Below are positions 54,601 through 61,679 of a stretch of 64,000 nt of DNA, one piece after another. Under the pieces are notes generated by a model. It searched no databases and had not been told where the DNA came from. It worked only from the letters and a program-made list of their open reading frames with translations. The stretch lies in the NCBI RefSeq assembly GCF_042686025.1, contig NZ_JBHUOZ010000001.1, positions 496,001-560,000 of the forward strand. The letters are read 5' to 3'. The stretch's first letter is position 1; each line of letters opens with the position of its first letter. The DNA is from Terrimonas rubra (GTDB taxonomy: Bacteria; Bacteroidota; Bacteroidia; Chitinophagales; Chitinophagaceae). The translations under genes and the position numbers were made by a program.

Positions 54601-54784
54601 CCTGGTGGACGGCTCTTCGGTAAGAATGCCCTCATGGGGTTGCTATACACTGGACGGAAAAGACCTGGAGATGACCGGTGTGGAACCCGATATAAAAGTG
54701 TTGAACAGTTTTGAGGATAAACTGACAGGCCGCGATCCGCAACTGGACAGGGCCATAGAAGAGATATTGAAGCAGTTGAAGTAA
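51659..54784 (+). CDS. Tricorn-like S41 family serine protease
   Basis: A 1041-aa exported protease (signal to about residue 18, PVMAQ). Residues about 20-350 are a beta propeller with PD40 repeats (PCLTPDGQTVIFSFEGDLW, VSPDGKWIAFTGRQYGNADV) and a second propeller follows to about 620 (GPIWSPDGKYIYFTSQR). Then come the C1 helical domain, a PDZ domain (about 750-840: YLVKRVVARSAAD, IDVQPGDVLTKVNNITVDK) and the S41 catalytic domain. LNSSHQGFGTF carries the catalytic His; INEQSLSDAEM carries the nucleophile S948. This is the complete tricorn protease layout; archaeal tricorn degrades peptides from the proteasome, while Bacteroidota homologues act in the periplasm. Strong terminator behind. Confidence 0.92.
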   Translation: MNKIVFALLLLAGVPVMAQTGTYFLSNPCLTPDGQTVIFSFEGDLWKAAVADGQASRITAMQGYETSPRVSPDGKWIAFTGRQYGNADVYIMPVNGGDIKQVTYHSGNDEVTGWSWDSKEVYFNSNRLGQNHGFTVAATGGTPKRVFGEYFFQYDHNLVAHPNGEIFFSDTWESANQAQRKRYKGPFNPEIQSYQFATKKHKVYTTWEGKDFATTIDKQGNIYFLSDEANGEYNLYTFENGKKKGLTKFPTSLKTPVVNANGGKIVFEKEYQLWLYDVAGNKANKLNIVINRNNTLPKDKDYSIGRNISNFDISPDAKKIAFISRGELFVSDIEGKFVQQVDKGSVERAVQVKWLADNKTLLFSQTFNGYTNWFTITADGSAALKQLTKDAKNNRGIVFNKKREQAVFLSGRDEVKLMDLKTFAVKTIAKDELWGFQGSTPGFSPNDEYIIFTAFRNFEQDIFVHHIKDNKTTNLTNTGITEAGPIWSPDGKYIYFTSQRLKPSYPFGMPNAKVYRIALEKFDAPYRKDKYDALFAEEKKDTAKKDKKPEVAVKNITIDTDKILERIEQVSPSFGAQNLTYVYQKGDKTQVLYASNHAEGKTALWKTVIEPFEDNKTEKINGTDNSFVGSIVDVNDKLYALSGGAVNKLNLDANKIDPININFTFRRNLASEFAQMFEEAWAQMEENYYDEKFHGLDWAKTKKYYQQFIPYLNNRSDLRVLLNDMLGELNSSHQGFGTFGSDEAIALSNSTMETGILFDNDNPYLVKRVVARSAADKKEIDVQPGDVLTKVNNITVDKNTDRNFYFTKPSQDQELELTFDRKSKPVVVKVHPQSSLFGNLYDEWVDNNQKRVNEKSKNRIAYGYMKNMGQGELEQFIIDMTNELNGKDALIFDLRYNTGGNVHDEVLKFLSQKNYLNWKYREGKLSTQSNFAPADKPIILLINEQSLSDAEMTSQGFKALKLGKIIGNGTYRWIIFTSGVGLVDGSSVRMPSWGCYTLDGKDLEMTGVEPDIKVLNSFEDKLTGRDPQLDRAIEEILKQLK

Positions 54785-54802
54785 TTGCTTTATGGATGTA
54801 TA

Positions 54803-54842
54803 AAAAGGATCGGGGTTGGCTTTGCCAACCCCGATCCTTTTT
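54803..54842. terminator. Strong bidirectional terminator
   Basis: A perfect 18-bp stem (AAAAGGATCGGGGTTGGC and its complement) with loop ttt and flanking A and T, between convergent protease and deacetylase genes. Confidence 0.9.
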
Positions 54843-54866
54843 ATATCATAACCTGATGATGTTTTA

Positions 54867-55826
54867 TTAACCGATAGCCGGTTTCACCACCCGGTTTGTA
54901 TCCTTATTGATAGTGTTGTTCTTTCTTAAACTATCCGACTTTGACATGTTCCGTCTCAGCATACTGTCCGTTATTGATTTTTTCTTTACCCCGGGATAGT
55001 TACTCGCTACCGCAAATTCATACTCACTGTTTGCCTTTAACCGCCTGATCAGCTGGTGCAGTTGTAAGGAGTCTTCGGCATTTTTATACACCTGGTCATG
55101 CGCCAGTAATACCAGGTTGCCCGGTTGTTTGGTTTTATTTTTCAGCAACAGGCTGTCGATCTGGTTGGCCAGGTCATCGCCCGATTTAATGGCCCGCATG
55201 GTTTTGGGATTAAAATGCCATTCAAGGTCCCAGCCCAGCATATCATAACCTGCATTATACAGGGAGTCGGCAGCAGCTTTGGTTTTGGCATTGTCCGTAA
55301 ACTGTATACTGTCTACCCGCCATATATTGCGGCCCGGCGTACGGCCAATACCATTTTTTAATTGTAACCGGTTAGTGGTCTTATGAAAATCGCTTACCAC
55401 CGAATCGGGTAAGCTGTAAAATTTGTTATAACTGTTATACCAGGCATGGGTAAAACTATGGTTACAAAGTTCCACCAGTTTGCTGGCCTGTAAACTATCC
55501 CAGGTAACCTGCTGGGCCTTACTGCCAAAAGCATGCGCTCCTACCAGGAAGAAGGTCACCGGTATGTTCTCTTCTTTTACAATATTCAATACATTGTCCG
55601 TGCCCTTGTTGGGGCCATCATCAAAAGTGAGATAAATTTTCTTTTTCGGCTTTTTCTTTTCAGCAGCCGGGGCAGTGGCCACAGCTGTGTCCGTTTTGGA
55701 TGTACCTGTTGTGGACTCCACGATCGTTTTAGGGGTACTATCGCAGGATACAAAAACAACAAAAGTTAATAAACAAAGGTAGTGGTAATACTTTGCGGCC
55801 GGAGGCTCGTCGTGATTGGTGCTCAT
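54867..55826 (-). CDS. Polysaccharide deacetylase family lipoprotein
   Basis: The start is ATG 55826; a longer frame to 55952 adds an extension without signal. The protein is 319 aa with a lipobox cysteine C28 (FVVFVSCDS) after a short hydrophobic stretch. The NodB domain shows motif 1 YLTFDDGP (D69-D70), motif 2 H123-S-F-T-H127, motif 3 RTPGRNIW, and late motif LVLLAHDQVY. Metal-dependent deacetylation of chitin oligomers, peptidoglycan or other N- or O-acetyl glycans is the family role. A Lys-rich linker (KKKPKKK) precedes the domain. The C-terminal tail is Ser/Asn/Lys-rich. Monocistronic. Confidence 0.9.
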   Translation of the reverse strand: MSTNHDEPPAAKYYHYLCLLTFVVFVSCDSTPKTIVESTTGTSKTDTAVATAPAAEKKKPKKKIYLTFDDGPNKGTDNVLNIVKEENIPVTFFLVGAHAFGSKAQQVTWDSLQASKLVELCNHSFTHAWYNSYNKFYSLPDSVVSDFHKTTNRLQLKNGIGRTPGRNIWRVDSIQFTDNAKTKAAADSLYNAGYDMLGWDLEWHFNPKTMRAIKSGDDLANQIDSLLLKNKTKQPGNLVLLAHDQVYKNAEDSLQLHQLIRRLKANSEYEFAVASNYPGVKKKSITDSMLRRNMSKSDSLRKNNTINKDTNRVVKPAIG

Positions 55827-56067
55827 GTGCTGGAGGTAAATTTTATGTGAAATTAATATGCCGGCACAGCTCCTTAAAATTGCTTTGGTTAAAAATTGTT
55901 TAAATCCTTTACCATTGTTCCATAAGTTTTTTGTTGCCGGCTGTAGTACCACCGGTCAGCAGTAGTTGCGTCGCACTCTTCATCGTTCGGTTCTTTGTGC
56001 AGCAGTTTTTTACTGCCGGGTATCTTGCAATGGGTCCTTTTCTTTTAGCTATTAGCACATTTATATG

Positions 56068-56133
56068 CGACCCCGCTGGGGTCGGGATTCATTGACGGTA
56101 GGGTGTTATAAATATATGATGCCGCTGGCATCA
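56068..56133 (+). repeat. Double-hairpin element, copy C
   Basis: CGACCCC-gct-GGGGTCG (56068-56084), 32 nt, TGATGCC-gct-GGCATCA (56117-56133), with GTTATAAATATA before the second hairpin. Confidence 0.8.
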
Positions 56134-56175
56134 AAAGCAGCCGGGAGATAACAAGGTTACCCCGGTAATAATCAC

Positions 56176-56255
56176 CGTCACCCCGACGAAGGAGAGGTCT
56201 CCTGAATAATAACAAACCTACATGGGCTGGAGGTGCCTCCTGCGTCGGCATGACG
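56176..56255. repeat. 80-bp imperfect palindrome
   Basis: Begins CGTCACCCCGACGAAGGAG and ends CTCCTGCGTCGGCATGACG. The arms pair imperfectly over about 20 bp. It stands 42 bp behind the double hairpin, in the same relative direction as at the other loci. Confidence 0.75.
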
Positions 56256-56425
56256 GAAAACGCAGCTCATTTTACGCCGGGTCTCCCGCAGGAGACCCGG
56301 CTTGAAAGAAACAAAAATCCCTTGCGAGGCACCGTGCTGATTAACGATATACAGCCGAAGTGTGCGACGCAAGGGACGATGAGGGATGTACGGTTGCCGA
56401 CAAACCCCAAAAACTAATTAGCGGT

Positions 56426-57460
56426 TTAATCCATTACCTTATAGATATTGGTTAACCCTGTTTTATTTTTTAATGCTACCTCCCCGGCCTTTTGGCAATT
56501 GAAGGAGTCCTTTACCTTTTGGTAGGCGGTTTCGTTAATAATGATCTCGTTTTCTTTGGCCGTAGCCTGCAGCCTTTGCGCGGTATTCACCACATCCCCG
56601 ATAACCGTGTAATCAAGCCGTTTTAAATTCACCGAGCCAATATTACCGGAGATCATTTCGCCGCTGTTAATACCAATGGAAACCTTGGGTGAGAAAGCCG
56701 TGCCTGACACCGGCAAGCCGGATACTTTGGCCCTTACGGCCAGGCTGGCTTCAATGGCCCTGTCCAGGTGATAGTCGCCGCGGAACACAGCCATTACCGC
56801 ATCGCCAATAAATTTATCGATATAACCACCCTGGGCAATGATCTCCTTCACCATTACATCAAAATAACTGTTCAGCAGCTTTACCACTGTATCCGGTGAT
56901 TCGGTTTCACTGATGGCCGTAAAGCTGCAGATATCAATGAATACCACCGTTGCCTCAATGGTTTCATTAGCCATTAAAGCCGATTCAAATTCCCGGCCGC
57001 CCATGAATTTAAGCACCGTTTCATCCACGTACATTTTAAGGATATTGTTTTCCTTAATGGCTTTCAGGGTTTCTTTTACCTGTAATACATGCGCCAGGGT
57101 CTTTTCCACGGTCAGCGACAGGTCTTCAAAATTGATGGGCTTGGTAATAAAGTCAAAGGCGCCACGGTTCATGGCTGTACGGATATTCTCCATATCGCCA
57201 TAAGCCGATACGATCACCGATTTGATGAGGGAGTTGGATTCATTCAATTTACTCAGCAGGGTCAGCCCATCCATCTCCGGCATATTAATATCACTTAACA
57301 GTATATCAATATCGGGGTGCTGCTGAATTTTATCCAGGGCATCATTACCATTGCTGGCAAATACAAACTCGTATTGCTGTTCTCTTATTTTCTTCCGAAA
57401 TTTTTGCCTGATCAGTACTTCCAGGTCTGCCTCATCGTCGGCCACTAAGATCTTGGTCAT
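56426..57460 (-). CDS. Response regulator with class III adenylate cyclase output domain
   Basis: A 344-aa two-domain protein. Residues 1-120 are a receiver (acidic pocket D8-D9, phosphoacceptor D57 in LLSDINMPEMDG, K107 in ITKPINF). A helical linker (about 120-160) leads to a cyclase domain with metal aspartates D176 (VVFIDICSF) and D220 (KFIGDAV), adenine-selecting K216 and T285 or D283 in LDYTVIGD, and R296 in NTAQR. Phosphorylation by the kinase encoded two genes upstream should control cAMP production. Its start overlaps the stop of the preceding single-domain regulator by 4 bp, typical of tight coupling. Confidence 0.92.
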   Translation of the reverse strand: MTKILVADDEADLEVLIRQKFRKKIREQQYEFVFASNGNDALDKIQQHPDIDILLSDINMPEMDGLTLLSKLNESNSLIKSVIVSAYGDMENIRTAMNRGAFDFITKPINFEDLSLTVEKTLAHVLQVKETLKAIKENNILKMYVDETVLKFMGGREFESALMANETIEATVVFIDICSFTAISETESPDTVVKLLNSYFDVMVKEIIAQGGYIDKFIGDAVMAVFRGDYHLDRAIEASLAVRAKVSGLPVSGTAFSPKVSIGINSGEMISGNIGSVNLKRLDYTVIGDVVNTAQRLQATAKENEIIINETAYQKVKDSFNCQKAGEVALKNKTGLTNIYKVMD

Positions 57461-57834
57461 GCTTCAATATTTTTAAGTTTGTCCTTCAGGGCAATAAAAT
57501 CAACGGGCTTGGTCAAAAAATCGTCGGCGCCCAGCGCTTTGGCGGTATTAAAACTTTCTGCGTCGCCGTAAGCGGTAATCATCATGACCCGTGGCGGAGG
57601 GGTAGCATATTTTTTCTTGATACGGTCCAGCAGTTCCAGCCCGCTCATACCGGGCATATTAATATCCGATAAAATAAGTACCGCTTCATGATCGTGCCGG
57701 TTAAGATAATCCAGCGCTTCCTCCCCTGAAAAAGCAAATGCAAAATTAAGTTCCTTATTCCTTATCTCTTTACGAAACCTTTGTTCAAATAAAGTCTGTA
57801 CATCTCTTTCGTCGTCTACAACCAATATGTTCAT
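57457..57834 (-). CDS. Single-domain response regulator
   Basis: A 125-aa stand-alone receiver domain: D7-D8 acidic pair, phosphoacceptor D57 in LILSDINMPGMSG, T in MMITAYGD and K in LTKPVDF. It has no output domain. Its first 25 residues (RFRKEIRNKELN) closely resemble the receiver of the next gene, so one probably arose by duplication of the other. It lies between the histidine kinase (3 bp gap) and the REC-cyclase (4 bp overlap) and may act as a phosphate sink or relay between them. Confidence 0.92.
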   Translation of the reverse strand: MNILVVDDERDVQTLFEQRFRKEIRNKELNFAFAFSGEEALDYLNRHDHEAVLILSDINMPGMSGLELLDRIKKKYATPPPRVMMITAYGDAESFNTAKALGADDFLTKPVDFIALKDKLKNIEA

Positions 57835-57837
57835 GTT

Positions 57838-59196
57838 TTAAGAATTTGTATTTGGCAGGGTAATGATGAATGTAGTACCTGTATTTTCCTGTGATTGTAC
57901 CTGTAAACTACCCTGATGCGCATTGGTAATGATATCGTAACTCATACTCAGTCCCAGGCCCGTACCCTGCCCGGTTGGCTTGGTGGTAAAAAAGGGCTGA
58001 AATATTTTATCGATAACAGACGCAGGGATGCCGGCACCGTTATCTTTTACTTTTATCTCAATACTTTTATCAGGCCGGGAGCTGGTTTCAATAGTTACTA
58101 CGGGCTTGTAATCGCTGCCGGCCGTTTGCTTTTTGGCATTGGTAGCATAAAAAGCATTATTACAAAGGTTTAATATTACCCTGCCAACTTCCTGGGGTAA
58201 TACATTTATTTTAGGCAACTGCTCATCAAATTTTGTTTCAAAGCCGGCGTTAAAGGTTTTATCCTTTGCCCGCAGGCCATGGTAGGAAAGGCGCAGGCAT
58301 TCATCGCAAAGGGCATTGATATCCGTGAGTTCTTTCTGCCCCGTGCTGGCACGGCTATGTTGCAACATACCTTTTACAATACTGTCCGCCCTTTTACCAT
58401 GTAAATTTATTTTCTGTTCATTATCCGCCACGTCATTGGCCAGAGCCTTTACCTCTTCGTAATCCCCGTTGTCAATAGCTACTTTCATTTCAGCCAAAAG
58501 TTCTGCATTGATCTCGGAAAAGTTGTTCACAAAATTGAGCGGGTTTTGTATCTCATGCGCAATGCCGGCAGTCAGCTCACCCAGGCTGGCCATTTTTTCG
58601 GCATGTATCAACTGGCTTTGTGTAGCTTCCAGTTCATGAAGGGTTTTTTGCAATGCTTCTTTCTGGCGGGTGATTTCGGCCGTACGTTCCTGTACCTGCA
58701 CTTCCAATTGTGCTTTTAGCTGTTCGGATATCCGGTATTCCTTTTCTTTTTCTTCATTAATCCGCCGTTCTTTCTCCAGGGCTTTGCGTTGCTTGTTATT
58801 AGTGATCAGCATGGCCACCATCCAGATAAGCGCCAGCAACTCCGCCCCTTCCAGGTAATTACGCCAGGATTTATAAAATTCCCTGTCAATTAACGACAGC
58901 ATATCTTCCACAAAATTCAGCGCTATCAACGGCAGAAAGGCATTGATGAGTGGCCGCCAGGATGAGAACAGTGCATTGGTATATACCGTGTATACCACTG
59001 TTGCCGTTAAAGCATAACTGAGTACGATCAGCAGTCCCTCTGCACGGTGCCATACGGTGCTGAGCACAAATAAACCGGCACTCAGCGCAATACCGGCGGT
59101 AATAAGCCGGTCCCATTGCTCCAGCTCACTCTTGCCCTTAGTCTGTTTTCGGAGGTTAAATAATAGAATAATAACCAGTATTGTATGTAAAACCAT
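57838..59196 (-). CDS. Membrane sensor histidine kinase
   Basis: A 452-aa kinase. Residues 1-145 hold several membrane helices (TAGIALSAGLFVLSTVW, GLLIVLSYALTATVVYTVY, AELLALIWMVAMLI), then a charged coiled coil (about 145-200: LEKERRINEEKEKEYRIS). The dimerisation/phosphoacceptor helix has H214 (GIAHEIQNPLNFVNNFSE) and the catalytic domain shows the N box (VILNLCNNAFYA), G1 (VKDNGAGIP), F (FQPFFTTKP) and G2 (GQGTGLGLS) boxes. No PAS or periplasmic sensor domain is present, so sensing is by the membrane part. First gene of a three-gene operon with two receivers. Confidence 0.92.
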   Translation of the reverse strand: MVLHTILVIILLFNLRKQTKGKSELEQWDRLITAGIALSAGLFVLSTVWHRAEGLLIVLSYALTATVVYTVYTNALFSSWRPLINAFLPLIALNFVEDMLSLIDREFYKSWRNYLEGAELLALIWMVAMLITNNKQRKALEKERRINEEKEKEYRISEQLKAQLEVQVQERTAEITRQKEALQKTLHELEATQSQLIHAEKMASLGELTAGIAHEIQNPLNFVNNFSEINAELLAEMKVAIDNGDYEEVKALANDVADNEQKINLHGKRADSIVKGMLQHSRASTGQKELTDINALCDECLRLSYHGLRAKDKTFNAGFETKFDEQLPKINVLPQEVGRVILNLCNNAFYATNAKKQTAGSDYKPVVTIETSSRPDKSIEIKVKDNGAGIPASVIDKIFQPFFTTKPTGQGTGLGLSMSYDIITNAHQGSLQVQSQENTGTTFIITLPNTNS

Positions 59197-59588
59197 AGTA
59201 CATGCCTGTTGGTAAAGGAATTATACCGGCAAAGTAATAATAAACCGTGTAAATTCCCTTTCAATACTTTCCACTTTTAACGCTCTTCCCTGCGTTTTAC
59301 AGTTTCGCAACTCAGGCCCGGGCCAGAACCAATGCCTTTCCCGGTTCAACTTTGGTAATAATATCATTGGTGATGATAACTGCCTGGCCGGTTAACAGTT
59401 TTTGTTTTTCTACATCGGCTACCGTTACATTGGTAGTATAGGTTTGTGCCCTACCCGCGATAACGGTCATCAGCGCAACCATGGCAAAAAAGGTATTTGT
59501 TTATCATGTTGGGTTCATTTTAGTTATTAATTGCACTATTCAAAAAGCTGCGTCTCATACTGTTTTGTCGGGGTGATGCCTGTTGCCG
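59197..59588. other. Intergenic region containing a gene remnant
   Basis: A 392-bp gap between the histidine kinase and the DUF418 gene. Apart from the amidohydrolase remnant at 59312-59507 I see no repeats or clear regulatory signals. Confidence 0.5.
59312..59507 (-). pseudogene. Amidohydrolase N-terminal remnant (frameshifted and truncated)
   Basis: On the minus strand ATG 59507 reads MINKYLF and then shifts frame at a run of six T; from 59482 the next frame reads AMVALMTVIAGRAQTY, completing a normal signal peptide. It continues with TTNVTVADVEKQKLLTG, QAVIITNDIITKVEPGK and ALVLARA, then TGA at 59314-59312. This is the start of an imidazolonepropionase/amidohydrolase-type secreted enzyme, whose metal-dependent barrel of about 350 residues is absent. 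A frameshift plus loss of the body make it a pseudogene; too short to be noticed by length-based gene calling. Confidence 0.6.
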
Positions 59589-60833
59589 TTATTTTTTAAA
59601 AGGCTGCCATTTTTTATAGGTAGCGCTCCGCCACAGGTATTCAACCGGTCCGTAATTAAAGTAAGTAAGCCACCAATGGCTTAATAACACCTGGCCAATA
59701 AATACCAGCACACCAAAAACGGTATAATACACCGGACCTACCTCGCCTATATAACCCAGTCCGGCGTCAAGGAATACAAAACTTCCGATAAAGCTTTGCA
59801 GGAGGTAGTTACTAAAAGCCATTTTTCCCACCGGCGCCAATACGGACAAAATACCTGCTGCTCTCTTTTTTTGAAATAAGAGCATAAATATGGCGACATA
59901 AGTAAACGCCAGGGGTACCACCCCTAACGCATAAGCAATGGTTTGAAAAAGCCCTTTTATGTTCAATTGCCAGTAATCATCCATATAGTAAGACATATAA
60001 CGGGCAAGCATATAATTAGCCGGCAGGCCTATCACCAGGCCCGTCGCAATAATAATATACAGCGTCTTTTTATGTTGCTTAATATTGTTATAAAAGCCGG
60101 AGCGGCCAAGAGCAAACCCGATGAGGAAAACACCCAGCACTTTCGGCACCCTGCTGACAAAAAACAAATAACCATAACGGTAAAAAAAGCCGGACACATT
60201 TACCTTAAATACCTCCCACCAACTGGCAGTTTTCAGGTAAGCGGCTATTTCCGCATCTGTTTGAATAGTCACCCCGTTCATATTTTTCATCACTTTTGTG
60301 CCCGTTTCAAACATAAGACCTGCCGGGGCGTTTAATATGGTCCAGTACGATTTAGCCGCATAAATGGCAATGGGTGAAAGAATCAGTATTACACCAGTTA
60401 TCACCAATGTTTTGTCCGAAAACCTGCGCATGGGCAATAAAATAAATCCCAGTAAGGCGTAAAAGAAAACAATATCACCGGGCCATATTATTAAATGTAC
60501 AGCACCCAGCAACAGCATCCAGGTCAATCTTCTTTTTACTAACGGTACTGCATTGACGTTTTTCATTGCTGCTCTTTTTAGCTGTAAAGCAATACCCCAG
60601 CCAAAAAGCAGGCTAAAAATGGTGTAAAACTTTCCCTCAATAAATACATGATGCAGGAAGGACATGACATGGTCTGCCTCGGGAAGCAACCAGGGACCCG
60701 TATTCCCGGATTCAGGAAAATACCATGAAAAGCCATTCAGGTTGGCAATGAATATGCCCAGGATAGCAAAGCCTCTTAAGACATCCATGAATATTTCCCT
60801 TTCCCGGGATGCAATTGGTTGTAATGGCGACAT
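59589..60833 (-). CDS. DUF418 (YeiB-type) multi-spanning membrane protein
   Basis: A 414-aa membrane protein. The start SREREIFMDVLRGFAILGIF, then YTIFSLLFGWGIALQLKRA, and the C-terminal MAFSNYLLQSFIGSFVFL and LSHWWLTYFNYGPVEYLWRS are the signatures of DUF418; the last (GP-x-E-x-LWR) is the most conserved. About ten helices. These proteins resemble acyltransferase-3 membrane enzymes in the N-terminal helix, but no activity is established. It is a single-gene unit. Confidence 0.9.
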   Translation of the reverse strand: MSPLQPIASREREIFMDVLRGFAILGIFIANLNGFSWYFPESGNTGPWLLPEADHVMSFLHHVFIEGKFYTIFSLLFGWGIALQLKRAAMKNVNAVPLVKRRLTWMLLLGAVHLIIWPGDIVFFYALLGFILLPMRRFSDKTLVITGVILILSPIAIYAAKSYWTILNAPAGLMFETGTKVMKNMNGVTIQTDAEIAAYLKTASWWEVFKVNVSGFFYRYGYLFFVSRVPKVLGVFLIGFALGRSGFYNNIKQHKKTLYIIIATGLVIGLPANYMLARYMSYYMDDYWQLNIKGLFQTIAYALGVVPLAFTYVAIFMLLFQKKRAAGILSVLAPVGKMAFSNYLLQSFIGSFVFLDAGLGYIGEVGPVYYTVFGVLVFIGQVLLSHWWLTYFNYGPVEYLWRSATYKKWQPFKK

Positions 60834-60919
60834 TGTATTGGGTTGATGTTATTGTTTAAACAGGTTATTGTTATGGTGAATTTATTTCGATAAAATGAGT
60901 TTAAAAGCATCCAAAACAG

Positions 60920-61207
60920 TTACGATGGCTGCACGGGTTGAGGGGCATAAAACCGGATATGATGGATCACTTCTTCCGGTTCATGAAAACTAACTTTATT
61001 ATGGAATACGATACAAAAACCGGGATGTTCATTCACCAGTAATTGTGTAACAACAGACCCTGTACCATGGTCTTTAGTAGGTATTACTTTATTATCTTTT
61101 GTAAGGGCAACAGATACGCCGGGATAAGACACCTGTGCCTGTACTGTACTACGTAACAGCAACAGGCAGCATACAATAATGTAAGCCATTGGGCTTTTCC
61201 TTTTCAT
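60920..61207 (-). CDS. Small secreted protein of unknown function
   Basis: A 95-aa protein with a clear signal peptide (AYIIVCCLLLLRSTVQAQ, cut near residue 24). The mature 71 residues contain VSVALTKDNKVIPTKDHGTG and FCIVFHNKVSFHEPEEV, with no recognised family. Small size and solitary position leave open that it is a truncated remnant, but the signal and regular composition support a real gene. The final residues (PQPVQPS) look like the end of a linker. Confidence 0.5.
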   Translation of the reverse strand: MKRKSPMAYIIVCCLLLLRSTVQAQVSYPGVSVALTKDNKVIPTKDHGTGSVVTQLLVNEHPGFCIVFHNKVSFHEPEEVIHHIRFYAPQPVQPS

Positions 61208-61679
61208 AAGCAGAAGGTCAGGTTTAATTCTTTAAAGTTCTTCTTTTTTCTTTTAATTCCAACCGGTAATTAATAGTAGGATGTTTTTTAAAAGCCGCCC
61301 ACCTACAGGTGGTAGAATGAAATACATGGTCGCTGGCAGGGTCACTGCCATATCCGCCGTAACTGAAAAACCCTGCCATAAGTTAGAAAGTCCGGAATTT
61401 GGAAAGTCAGCAGTGTACAAAATACTGCGCCACATATTGTTCGGTATCCTGAACTATTAACCTTGAACCATTAACCACTCACTTTCACTTGTAAAACGTT
61501 TGCGTATTTGCCGGTGAGTAAAAACACGCTGCTTCAACTTCTTCTTTCTCCTTAAAAAGCTTCATTTATCTTAATTATTTTCAAAAAACAGGCGTTCAAA
61601 CGTTTGTCCAAATTTTGCATTTGACAATATGTTACGGTATTATTAAGGATATTGCGACAAATAAAAAATAAACTACGCT
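61208..61679. other. Intergenic region before GH109-type gene
   Basis: A 472-bp gap. It contains a GGAAAGTC-type word repeat at 61385-61411 and a TTAACC/GAACC word array at about 61453-61485, both seen in other gaps. A weak promoter candidate is TTG (61610-61612), 20 nt, TATTATTA just before the gene. An open frame at 61253-61435 has no gene-like features. Confidence 0.45.

Larger units (their letters stand above)
55827..56425. repeat. Repeat-rich intergenic region (599 bp)
   Basis: No gene. In order: GTTGCGTCGC...TTCATCGTTCGGTTC (55965-55993, pairs with 10205-10234), the double hairpin copy C (56068-56133), the 80-bp palindrome (56176-56255), a GCCGGGTCTCC hairpin (about 56278-56304) and the GTGCGACGCAAGGGACGATG element (56344-56382, pairs with 2742-2780). 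It is the densest cluster of dispersed elements in the window. Confidence 0.75.

Noticed and set aside
56045..56251. 68-aa minus-strand frame at the 56-kb cluster
   Set aside because: Translation of the hairpin and palindrome elements only.
61253..61435. 60-aa minus-strand frame
   Set aside because: No signal, no domain and contains the GGAAAGTC word repeat.
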